5,220 nt of DNA, taken from positions 1-5,220 of the forward strand of contig JAHEYE010000249.1 in the NCBI GenBank assembly GCA_023251695.1. Reading direction: 5' to 3'. Position numbers and translations under genes: made by a program. Of this stretch, positions 1 to 5,220 are shown piece by piece. The number at the start of each line of letters is the position of its first letter. Position 1 is the first letter of the stretch. Under the pieces are notes generated by a model, which was not told the origin of the DNA, searched no databases, and saw only the letters and a list, made by a program, of their open reading frames with translations. The stretch comes from Sphingobacteriaceae bacterium. Lineage in GTDB: Bacteria > Bacteroidota > Bacteroidia > B-17B0 > Aurantibacillaceae.

Positions 1-18
1 AACAGGGGATTTGCTCAA

Positions 19-49
19 TAAAGGGCCCTGACTTAGCCGGGAGCCTTTA
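19..49. repeat. Imperfect inverted repeat (possible hairpin)
   Basis: The left arm TAAAGG (19-24) pairs with CCTTTA (44-49), and CCC (26-28) pairs with GGG (39-41). A 1x2 internal loop separates the two stems, and the loop is 10 nt. The arms and their surroundings are clearly more GC-rich than the adjacent genes. No T-run follows either arm, so an intrinsic terminator is not well supported. It could be the end of a dispersed repeat together with the palindrome at 72-116, or a processing or termination hairpin for a gene beyond the left edge. Confidence 0.4.
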
Positions 50-71
50 AATTCTGTCAGGTTGAGCGGCA

Positions 72-116
72 CTTCGACAAGCTCATTGACCGCATTGGTA
101 CCTGAGCTTATCGAAG
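72..116. repeat. Dispersed-type intergenic palindrome, CTTCGACAAGCTCA core
   Basis: CTTCGACAAGCTCA (72-85) and TGAGCTTATCGAAG (103-116) are inverted copies with 13 of 14 positions complementary, separated by a 17-nt loop that itself contains a short ACC/GGT pairing (89-91 with 97-99). From memory, this core is common in dispersed intergenic palindromes of many bacteria, including Bacteroidota; its copy number here was not checked. It begins 14 bp beyond the sppA stop, so sppA mRNA would fold it, but no U-tract follows on that strand. It is better read as a repeat than as a classical terminator. Confidence 0.7.
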
Positions 117-129
117 GCACCAATAAAAA

Positions 130-1923
130 TTAATTAATATTCAATTCATAAGGCAGTCTGGCCTGTACGCCTTTTAAATTGACGATTGTTTTTACATAAT
201 CTAAAAACTGATATTGCGCGCCTAAATTCTTTTTAATTAAGCGTGCTTCCATTTCGTCTTCTTTATTATTTAAAAACATACTGAAAGGATCTTTACGTTT
301 TGGCATTTCTTCAATTTTATAATCAGATATTTTTGCCATTTTAGCAGCGTATGCGATTGCTTCGTTGGTTCCGCCTAATTCATCCACTAAATTAATTTTT
401 AAAGCATCAACACCGCTCCAAACACGACCTTGTCCGATACTGTCCACCATTGCAGTTGTGGTTTTGCGTCCTTCAGCCACGCGGCTAATAAATGTTTCGT
501 AAACTTTCTCAACGCTGTTTTGTATGTAAGCGTATTCATTTTCTGAAACTTTACGGAATGGAGTACCAACATCACTGTGTTTGTTTGTGTTTACGGTATC
601 GATATTAATTCCTAATTTATCGGCAAATGCTTTTTGCATATTCGGTAATACACCAAATACGCCAATAGAACCCGTAATTGTGTTTGGTTGTGCAAAAATC
701 CGATCAGCCGCACAGCTGATATAATAGCCACCGCTCGCCGCCACATCACCCATGCTAACAATGGTTGGTTTTGCTTTCTTCGCTAAAGTCATTTCCCTCC
801 AGATCACGTCACTCGCTAAAGCGCTTCCGCCGGGCGAATTTACGCGCAATACAATTGCTTTTACGGTCGAATCTAAACGAGCATCTTTTATGGCTTTTGC
901 AATGCTTTCACTGCCAATATTTTCTTCGTCACCTTCGCCGCTTGAAATTGCGCCAACTGCATAGATTAATGCAATCTTCGGTTGCTTACTGTGTATTTTT
1001 TTATCTTTACGGGAATCTTTAAAGCTCTTCTGATATTTACCGATCTCCGCGAAAGCAATTTTATCTTTCTCAGATAATTTCAGATCTTTCTTTAATAAAC
1101 TCATTACTTCATCTTCATATAAAATACCGTCAACTAACTTTGCATTTAAAGCAGACTCAGGAGAATCGATGGTTAAATTATTAGCTAATTCATTTAACTT
1201 TTCCACACTCATGCCGCGCTCTTTTGAAATTCCTTCTAACATCGAATTCCAAATGCTTCCCATAAAAATTTCGGTTTGCATACGGTTGGCTTCACTCATT
1301 TTGTCTAGCATAAAAGGCTCGATGGCGCTTTTGAATTTACCGTGACGGAAAATCTGCATTTCAATACCTAATTTCTCAAACATATTTTTCATAAACATTA
1401 ACTGTGCGCTTAAACCTTTAAGATCCATGCCGCCCTGCGGGTTCAGGTATAGTTTAGTTGCAGTTGAGGCCAGATAATAAGATTTTTGAGAATACGTTTC
1501 ACTGTAAGAATAAATGAATTTCTTCGATTTTTTAAAATCAATTAATGCATTGCGGATCTCTTCGATGGTTGCAAAGCCGGCTTCCATATAATGGATGTCT
1601 AAATAAATTCCTTTTATTTTGTCGTCTGTTTTAGCTTCCTCAATAGATTTTACAATACCGCGTACGCCTAAAACGGGCGGAGGCATGAAAGGGCCAAAAT
1701 CTAATTCCTCAAAAGGGTTATCCCTACCACGTTCTGATATTGGACCCTCAATTTTAAGGTGTAAAACACTGTTTTCTTTTACAGTGAATGTTTTTTGGCT
1801 TTCACCTTCAAATGCACCTTTTAATCCTGCGGCTATAAAACCACCTATAATAAGAGCCATTATAACGCCTGTAATGATTAATCCGAAAATTGAGCCTAAA
1901 AATGCTCCGAAAAATTGCTTCAT
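130..1923 (-). CDS. sppA: Signal peptide peptidase SppA, 67K type (protease IV)
   Basis: Membrane-anchored serine protease of family S49 that degrades signal peptides left in the inner membrane after protein export; the catalytic part faces the periplasm. The protein has 597 residues, close to E. coli SppA (618). A hydrophobic Gly/Ile-rich segment at about residues 9-33 is the single membrane anchor. Two S49 domains follow. The N-terminal one (about 100-260) carries the general-base Lys198 in GKFKSAIEPF. The C-terminal one (about 350-520) carries the nucleophile Ser397 in MGDVAASGGYY, followed by TGSIGVFG. This is the Lys/Ser dyad split across two domains that defines the 67K type, and both residues are present. 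About 60 residues after the second domain are charged and less conserved. The start at 1923 is the ATG directly before the anchor and is preceded by A-rich sequence without a Shine-Dalgarno motif. It is divergent from folK and appears intact. Confidence 0.96.
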   Translation of the reverse strand: MKQFFGAFLGSIFGLIITGVIMALIIGGFIAAGLKGAFEGESQKTFTVKENSVLHLKIEGPISERGRDNPFEELDFGPFMPPPVLGVRGIVKSIEEAKTDDKIKGIYLDIHYMEAGFATIEEIRNALIDFKKSKKFIYSYSETYSQKSYYLASTATKLYLNPQGGMDLKGLSAQLMFMKNMFEKLGIEMQIFRHGKFKSAIEPFMLDKMSEANRMQTEIFMGSIWNSMLEGISKERGMSVEKLNELANNLTIDSPESALNAKLVDGILYEDEVMSLLKKDLKLSEKDKIAFAEIGKYQKSFKDSRKDKKIHSKQPKIALIYAVGAISSGEGDEENIGSESIAKAIKDARLDSTVKAIVLRVNSPGGSALASDVIWREMTLAKKAKPTIVSMGDVAASGGYYISCAADRIFAQPNTITGSIGVFGVLPNMQKAFADKLGINIDTVNTNKHSDVGTPFRKVSENEYAYIQNSVEKVYETFISRVAEGRKTTTAMVDSIGQGRVWSGVDALKINLVDELGGTNEAIAYAAKMAKISDYKIEEMPKRKDPFSMFLNNKEDEMEARLIKKNLGAQYQFLDYVKTIVNLKGVQARLPYELNIN

Positions 1924-1936
1924 TTTAGTATATTTT

Positions 1937-1967
1937 TTTGTGTTTAATTAGAACTAAATTACCTTTA
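1937..1967 (+). promoter_or_regulatory. Candidate Bacteroidota-type promoter for the folK cluster
   Basis: TTTG at 1937-1940 is followed after 19 bp by TACCTTTA at 1960-1967. The primary sigma factor consensus described for Bacteroidota is TTTG at -33 and TAnnTTTG at -7, about 19 bp apart. The -33 element matches fully and the -7 element matches five of its six fixed positions. Transcription would start some 20 nt before the folK ATG at 1994, which fits the leading gene of the plus-strand cluster. On the minus strand, TAATTTAG (1961-1954) is a -7-like sequence for sppA, but no TTTG lies at the right distance, so the sppA promoter remains unplaced. Chance matches are easy in such A+T-rich DNA. 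Confidence 0.45.
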
Positions 1968-1993
1968 TTAGGCTTATTAAAAGCATAAACTGT

Positions 1994-2494
1994 ATGAACG
2001 TAGCATTTTTGTGTTTGGGCGGAAATATGGGCGACCGATTGGTGAATTTAAACCACACAAAGGCGCTTATAAGTGAGGAACGGTTAACGATTTTAGCCGA
2101 AAGCAGTATTTATGAAACAAAGGCCTGGGGCGATGAAAATGCTCCTGACTATCTTAATCAATGTATTAAAATCGCCACTGATCTGGATGCCGCTTCCTTG
2201 ATGCAACTTCTTCTGACTATCGAACAAAAAATGGGACGGATGCGCAATGGCACGAACGCCGACCGTACCGCAGACATCGATATTTTGTTGTTTAATGATG
2301 AAATAATAAATACAGGATTTCTGACAGTTCCTCATCCACGTTTACATTTGAGGCTATTTGTACTAAAACCCTTGAACGAAATTGCAGCTGAGATTGTTCA
2401 TCCGGTTTTGAATAAAACCATTCATGAATTATTGGAAAGCTGCACCGACAAATTAACCGTAAGAAAAATAGGCACAAATGTACATTTGTATTGA
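1994..2494 (+). CDS. folK: 2-amino-4-hydroxy-6-hydroxymethyldihydropteridine diphosphokinase (HPPK)
   Basis: Cytoplasmic enzyme of folate synthesis that transfers pyrophosphate from ATP to 6-hydroxymethyl-7,8-dihydropterin, giving the substrate of dihydropteroate synthase. The 166 residues match the usual single-domain HPPK length. Family motifs run in order: LCLGGNMGDR (residues 6-15, usually LGSNxGDR), ETKAWG (41-46), IEQKMGRMR (76-84) with Glu77 and Arg82, DRTADIDILLF (90-100) with Arg91 and the two Mg-binding aspartates Asp94 and Asp96, and PHPR...RLFVLKPL (113-127). The spacing of these residues is nearly the same as in E. coli HPPK. The ATG at 1994 opens directly into the first beta strand, so little room exists for another start. 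It heads the plus-strand cluster, diverges from sppA, and its last 17 bp overlap the kinase gene in a different frame. Confidence 0.96.
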   Translation: MNVAFLCLGGNMGDRLVNLNHTKALISEERLTILAESSIYETKAWGDENAPDYLNQCIKIATDLDAASLMQLLLTIEQKMGRMRNGTNADRTADIDILLFNDEIINTGFLTVPHPRLHLRLFVLKPLNEIAAEIVHPVLNKTIHELLESCTDKLTVRKIGTNVHLY

Positions 2495-3095
2495 AGGAAA
2501 TATCGGAGCAGGAAAAACGACTTTAGCGCTGGTACTGGCCAAAAGGCATAAAGCCATTTTTTTGGCGGAGCAATTTGAAGAGAATCCTTTATTACCATTG
2601 TTTTATGAGAATAAAAAAAAGATGGCTTTCCCTTTAGAATATAGTTTTTTGATTTCACGCCATAACCAATTGCATAAACATTTCAGACAAGAATCTAAAA
2701 AAATAACAGTGGCGGATTTTAGTCTGCACAAATGTTTATGGTTTGCTAAATCCAATCTTCAGGAAAATGAATTTGAATTATACAAAAATCAATTTGAGAT
2801 TATTGAAGCGGTTACTAAGAGGCCCGATTTGTTTGTGTATTTGAACACACATCCTAAAAACCTGCTGCTTAACATTAAGAAGCGCGGTAGGCACTACGAA
2901 AAGGGAATTGATAAAAAATACCTCCGTTCTGTTACTAAAAGCTATGAGGCCGGCCTTATGAAACTAAAAGGTATCCCGGTAATTGAGATTAACATTTCAA
3001 AATATAGTTCAAAAACTCATCAAAGTATTGTCAACTTATTAGATGATATATTAAAAAAAGGAATTAAATTTAAATACAAAAAAATCGGAGTCTGA
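2478..3095 (+). CDS. Deoxynucleoside kinase (dNK/dGK/dAK family)
   Basis: Cytoplasmic salvage enzyme that phosphorylates deoxynucleosides with ATP to give dNMPs. In 205 residues it has the family order: P-loop GNIGAGKTT (7-15), catalytic EQF (31-33) followed by EENPLLPLFYE and FPLEYSFL (51-58), an ADF-S segment at 79-82 in the place of the D-R-S motif with HKCLWFAK after it, PDLFVYL (116-122), and the LID arginines and glutamate in KKRGRHYE (134-141: Arg136, Arg138, Glu141). This pattern resembles bacterial dGK/dAK-type enzymes rather than viral or animal thymidine kinases, but base specificity cannot be read from the sequence. The start is fixed by an in-frame TAG at 2469-2471, only 9 nt upstream of the ATG, and by the P-loop that begins at once. 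A weak AGG (2470-2472) is the only ribosome-binding candidate, so coupling to folK translation is likely. The last residues are lysine-rich. Confidence 0.93.
   Translation: MYICIEGNIGAGKTTLALVLAKRHKAIFLAEQFEENPLLPLFYENKKKMAFPLEYSFLISRHNQLHKHFRQESKKITVADFSLHKCLWFAKSNLQENEFELYKNQFEIIEAVTKRPDLFVYLNTHPKNLLLNIKKRGRHYEKGIDKKYLRSVTKSYEAGLMKLKGIPVIEINISKYSSKTHQSIVNLLDDILKKGIKFKYKKIGV
3087..3090 (+). promoter_or_regulatory. Ribosome binding site GGAG for the OmpA-family gene
   Basis: GGAG lies six bases before the ATG at 3097 and inside the last codons of the kinase gene, whose TGA ends one base before that ATG. This is the clearest Shine-Dalgarno match before any start in the window; sppA has none and folK none obvious. 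It supports both the chosen start and separate, efficient initiation of this gene within the cluster. Confidence 0.6.
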
Positions 3096-3096
3096 C

Positions 3097-5022
3097 ATGA
3101 AAAGATTTTTAAGGATAATTATTTTGGCGGGCTTGCCTTTTATTTTTAAAGCGCAAACGGGTTTAACTTTTGATGGTAATAATACTTTTAATGGTCAACC
3201 CCTTTTAAATACAACAGTAACTGTTGTTGAATCGGGAAAAGTTATTGAAACCGTGGCTACAGGGAGCGGTTCTGCTTTTAAGCTGAATTTGCCTTTTGGA
3301 AAAAATTATTCCATTTATTTTGCCAATCCTAAAGGGCAAAAAATGTTTATGGATTTTGTTATGGACAATATTCCTGATAAAGCACAAAAAATAAAAATGA
3401 CGTATGCTTTCGATGTTCCGTTTTTTCCGAAGGATGCTTTGACTTTTGATACCACACAATTCAAACATCCTTTTCATAAAGTTATCTTTAACGGTAAGGA
3501 TAAAATGGTGGATGATACCATTTATATGAAACAGTTTATTGCAAAAGTCTACATAAAGAAAAAAGAAGAGAAAGAACCGGTGGTGGTAGAACCGAAAACA
3601 ACGAAATGGACCAATTTGGCAGGAAAGTTTAGTTATGGTAATAAGGAGAAACTTCCGGTAAGAAATAAAAAAGTGAACCTGATTAATGGAAACGGAGCTG
3701 TTGTAAAAACAACTTCCACTAACAAATACGGTAATTTTATTTTTACGGGGGTTGATTTGAACGAAGCAAAAAAAATTGAGATCGACTTCAAAAAGGAATT
3801 CACCAATCAGAATGTATCAATTGAATTGACGAATAGTAAGGGTGAGGCCATTTGTACTAACAACGTTGTAAATAACAAAGCGGAGTGCCAGAGTTCAGCA
3901 TCTAATAAGGTGATTGAAAAATTAATTGACCCTCGTTTCACTTACAAAATTTCAGCAAAATTAATTCAGGAAAATGATAAGAAGATTTCCTTTTACCGTA
4001 ATAAGCAGGTCTTGTTACTCAATAATAAAAATACAATTGTGAGGAAAGCAAAGACAAATGCTTTCGGTTCGTTTGTGTTTACAGATTTGAAACCCGGACA
4101 AACGTATATGCTTGGCGTGGAGAAAATGGATGTGGAAGCGGGAATGAAAATTAACTTGTATACAAATGCCGATCATTTAATTGCACCGGTTGATAGCTCT
4201 TGTGTCAGTCGTTTTGTAAGGCGCTTTTCAGCGGAGAGTAATTCTTTATTTAATGAATTGCTAATTGATGAAAGTCAGTTAAGAATGGATGTGAGTGGTA
4301 AATTGTATGGTGATAACATGAACAATCCTTTAGGAGATTTAAAGATATTATTATTGAACGATAAATTTGAAACGATTGATACCACTACTACCGACGGATT
4401 CGGGCGTTTCCTTTTTAAGTATTTGCCTTTCAGCAAAGATTATTCTTTCACAACGCTCGATGATAAGGAAAGTCTTCTTGATGCTATTAATAATATTTTG
4501 GTATATAACGCAGAAGATGAAATGGTGAAAATTGTTTCCAACTTCAAAGGAAGGCGTTTTAAATACAATCCGCTTGACGCAGATAAAGCCAGATTGATGG
4601 AAATTTATGCCGATGATCCATGGTTGGCCTTATTAAGCACCGAAATAAAAGGGAGTAAAGCAAAGGTCACTGTTATTAATGAAGATATTTTGTTTGAAAG
4701 CAGTAAATTTGATTTGCTTCCGGAAGCTAAAATTACCCTGGAAAAAATTGTTCTGGTTTTAACGCTTGCTCCAAACCTGAAACTTGAATTAAGCGCACAT
4801 ACCGACAGTAACGGAGACGATGCTTCTAATCAGAAATTAAGCCAACAAAGGGCGAAAGCTGCTGTAGATTTTATTATAGGACATGGGATTGAAGCAGGCC
4901 GTATTATTGCCAAGGGTTATGGCGAAACAAAAATAACCAACCATTGTAAAAACGGGGTTTATTGCACCGACGACGAACATGCTCCTAACAGGAGGATTGA
5001 GTTTAAGATATTGAGGAATTAA
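3097..5022 (+). CDS. Secreted OmpA-family protein with four carboxypeptidase-regulatory-like modules
   Basis: A 641-residue envelope protein. Residues 1-19 form a type I signal peptide (KR, then a hydrophobic core, then FKA before QTG); there is no lipobox Cys. Four beta-sandwich-like modules follow, at about 27-105, 174-232, 283-345 and 397-455. Three share a T(N/D)xxGxFxF core: TNKYGNFIF (208-216), TNAFGSFVF (320-328), TTDGFGRFLF (431-440). The first is more divergent (GSGSAFKLNLPFG). A Lys/Glu/Pro-rich linker (154-170) separates the first two. The C-terminal OmpA domain (about 523-640) has ILFESSKFDL, AHTDS with Asp570, LSQQRA with Arg585, GYGE and C617-x5-C623...H628..NRR. The Asp-Arg pair, 15 residues apart, is the one that binds diaminopimelate of peptidoglycan in OmpA. 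There is no OmpA beta-barrel. The protein is therefore likely exported and tethered to peptidoglycan, with the modules displayed in the periplasm or outer membrane. The role of the modules is unknown. It is downstream of the kinase by one base. Confidence 0.9.
   Translation: MKRFLRIIILAGLPFIFKAQTGLTFDGNNTFNGQPLLNTTVTVVESGKVIETVATGSGSAFKLNLPFGKNYSIYFANPKGQKMFMDFVMDNIPDKAQKIKMTYAFDVPFFPKDALTFDTTQFKHPFHKVIFNGKDKMVDDTIYMKQFIAKVYIKKKEEKEPVVVEPKTTKWTNLAGKFSYGNKEKLPVRNKKVNLINGNGAVVKTTSTNKYGNFIFTGVDLNEAKKIEIDFKKEFTNQNVSIELTNSKGEAICTNNVVNNKAECQSSASNKVIEKLIDPRFTYKISAKLIQENDKKISFYRNKQVLLLNNKNTIVRKAKTNAFGSFVFTDLKPGQTYMLGVEKMDVEAGMKINLYTNADHLIAPVDSSCVSRFVRRFSAESNSLFNELLIDESQLRMDVSGKLYGDNMNNPLGDLKILLLNDKFETIDTTTTDGFGRFLFKYLPFSKDYSFTTLDDKESLLDAINNILVYNAEDEMVKIVSNFKGRRFKYNPLDADKARLMEIYADDPWLALLSTEIKGSKAKVTVINEDILFESSKFDLLPEAKITLEKIVLVLTLAPNLKLELSAHTDSNGDDASNQKLSQQRAKAAVDFIIGHGIEAGRIIAKGYGETKITNHCKNGVYCTDDEHAPNRRIEFKILRN
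3616..3792 (+). other. Carboxypeptidase-regulatory-like module 2 of the OmpA-family protein
   Basis: Encodes residues 174-232. The module begins LAGKFSYG, passes through KKVNLIN and reaches TNKYGNFIFTGVDL, the turn-strand core it shares with the two later modules, then ends in an alternating strand (KKIEIDF). Only the protein pattern repeats between modules; no long identical DNA is shared, so the duplication is old. Cys253 and Cys264, just after the module, could form a disulfide in the periplasm. Confidence 0.6.
3943..4131 (+). other. Carboxypeptidase-regulatory-like module 3 of the OmpA-family protein
   Basis: Encodes residues 283-345. It contains NKQVLLLNNKNTIV, then TNAFGSFVFTDLKPGQTY, which is close to the textbook G-x-F-x-F...L-x-P-G-x-Y pattern of this beta-sandwich fold. 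This is the best-conserved copy in the protein. Confidence 0.65.
4285..4461 (+). other. Carboxypeptidase-regulatory-like module 4 of the OmpA-family protein
   Basis: Encodes residues 397-455. It runs from MDVSGKLYGD through LKILLLND to TTDGFGRFLFKYLPFSKDY, again with the G-x-F-x-F and L-P-F turn. It is followed by a mixed segment (about 470-515) with RRFKYNPLDADKARL and a DDPWL motif, which links the modules to the peptidoglycan-binding domain. Confidence 0.6.
4663..5016 (+). other. OmpA-like peptidoglycan-binding domain
   Basis: Encodes residues 523-640. Key codons are Asp570 at 4804-4806 and Arg585 at 4849-4851, the conserved pair that contacts meso-diaminopimelate in OmpA/Pal/MotB domains. 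The two cysteines (617, 623) and the terminal NRRIEFKI are the form usual in Bacteroidota OmpA domains. All expected residues are present, so binding should be retained. Confidence 0.9.
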
Positions 5023-5032
5023 TAATTATTTC

Positions 5033-5056
5033 TCGCAAAGACGCGGAGTCGCAAAG
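5033..5056. repeat. Degenerate 8-bp tandem repeat, (T/A)CGC(A/G)(A/G)AG x3
   Basis: Three adjacent octamers read TCGCAAAG, ACGCGGAG and TCGCAAAG (5033-5040, 5041-5048, 5049-5056). The first and third are identical and the middle differs at three positions. It sits in the 55-bp gap between two convergent genes. From memory, CGCAAAG-type octamer runs are scattered through intergenic regions of many Bacteroidota genomes; copy number in this genome is unchecked. Nothing here forms a strong hairpin with a T-run, so it is not offered as a terminator. Confidence 0.65.
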
Positions 5057-5077
5057 TTTTCTAAGCATGATACAAAA

Positions 5078-5220
5078 TCACTTCTTCACAAAAGTATAAG
5101 TATCAATCAGCAAACCGCCTGTAGCGTTACTCGTAACAGCAACAATTTCGTAGCCTTGTTTTGCAATTGAGTTTACCTTTTCGGTTACTTTAATGGTGTT
5201 GGGTGTAATGTTGTCGATTT
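5078..5220 (-). CDS. C-terminal part of an uncharacterised small protein (partial, runs off the right edge)
   Basis: Reading the minus strand from the right edge gives 46 residues without a stop, then TGA at 5080-5078. The segment includes EKVNSIAKQGYEIVAVTS, followed by NATGGLLIDTYTFVKK and the stop. The helix ending in K-Q-G-Y-E-I-V-A-V followed by a closing strand rich in Y/F and ending in lysines resembles the C-terminal half of DUF4177-like small proteins (usually GKEGWELV...), but this is a weak resemblance by eye. The codon use and protein-like hydrophobic pattern make it a convincing coding end. It is convergent with the OmpA-family gene, 55 bp away. Its start and full length lie outside the window. 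Confidence 0.7.
   Translation of the reverse strand, partial: IDNITPNTIKVTEKVNSIAKQGYEIVAVTSNATGGLLIDTYTFVKK

Noticed and set aside
2..50. Short plus-strand tails ending at 29-31 (TGA) and 48-50 (TAA) could be the 3' end of a gene from the left.
   Set aside because: Only 9 and 15 codons are visible, with no recognisable protein pattern; neither can be supported.
1..129. The sppA frame stays open after its TAA (130-132) for 43 codons to the left edge, as if sppA were a longer gene interrupted by a stop.
   Set aside because: A stretch of this length without stops is unremarkable in locally GC-rich DNA, it runs straight through the palindrome, and SppA already has both S49 domains and a normal length.
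752..1022. Two plus-strand open frames of 70 and 85 codons inside sppA.
   Set aside because: They lie antisense to the conserved catalytic domain, have composition typical of antisense shadows and no homology signal.
1619..1951. A 110-codon plus-strand frame over the sppA start.
   Set aside because: It is antisense to the SppA membrane anchor; its apparent hydrophobicity is the mirror of that segment.
2461..2494. Programmed frameshifting from folK into the kinase.
   Set aside because: The kinase frame has a stop at 2469-2471, so a shift would have to occur within about 20 nt after it, where there is no slippery run; a well-placed ATG explains the kinase.
3205..3477. A 90-codon minus-strand frame inside the OmpA-family gene.
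   Set aside because: It is antisense to a module with a clear protein pattern, and nothing in it is recognisable.
5033..5056. A CRISPR-like array.
   Set aside because: The units are 8 bp and directly adjacent with no spacers.
5023..5077. An intrinsic terminator between the convergent genes.
   Set aside because: No stable GC stem followed by a T-run was found on either strand; only the octamer repeat stands out.

Overview
The window looks like a chromosomal segment of a low-GC member of the Bacteroidota. The evidence is the A+T-rich, lysine-rich coding style, a candidate Bacteroidota-type promoter (TTTG, 19 bp, TAccTTTa) in the divergent gap at 1924-1993, a deoxynucleoside kinase directly after folK, and an OmpA-family protein in which carboxypeptidase-regulatory-like beta modules precede an OmpA C-terminal domain carrying the CxxxxxC...H..NRR signature. 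The species cannot be named from the sequence alone.

Layout: positions 1-129 hold no supported gene. This stretch is locally GC-rich and carries two inverted repeats (19-49 and 72-116), the second of a type common as dispersed intergenic palindromes. A 597-residue signal peptide peptidase of the 67K type (sppA) lies on the minus strand at 130-1923 with its catalytic Lys and Ser intact. A 70-bp divergent intergenic region (1924-1993) separates it from a tight plus-strand cluster: folK (1994-2494), a deoxynucleoside kinase (2478-3095, overlapping folK by 17 bp in another frame) and a 641-residue secreted OmpA-family protein (3097-5022, one base after the kinase stop). After a 55-bp gap with a degenerate 8-bp triple repeat (5033-5056), the 3' end of a convergent minus-strand gene enters from the right edge (5078-5220).

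The three plus-strand genes are probably one transcript from the promoter upstream of folK. FolK makes the pterin pyrophosphate for folate synthesis, and folate feeds dTMP synthesis. The kinase salvages deoxynucleosides, so these two share a nucleotide-supply theme. The OmpA-family protein and SppA act at the cell envelope and have no obvious metabolic link to them.

No strong candidate for a previously undescribed system is visible. The points most worth a second look are the folK-kinase overlap, the modular envelope protein coupled to it, the two repeat families in the flanks and the uncharacterised gene at the right edge.
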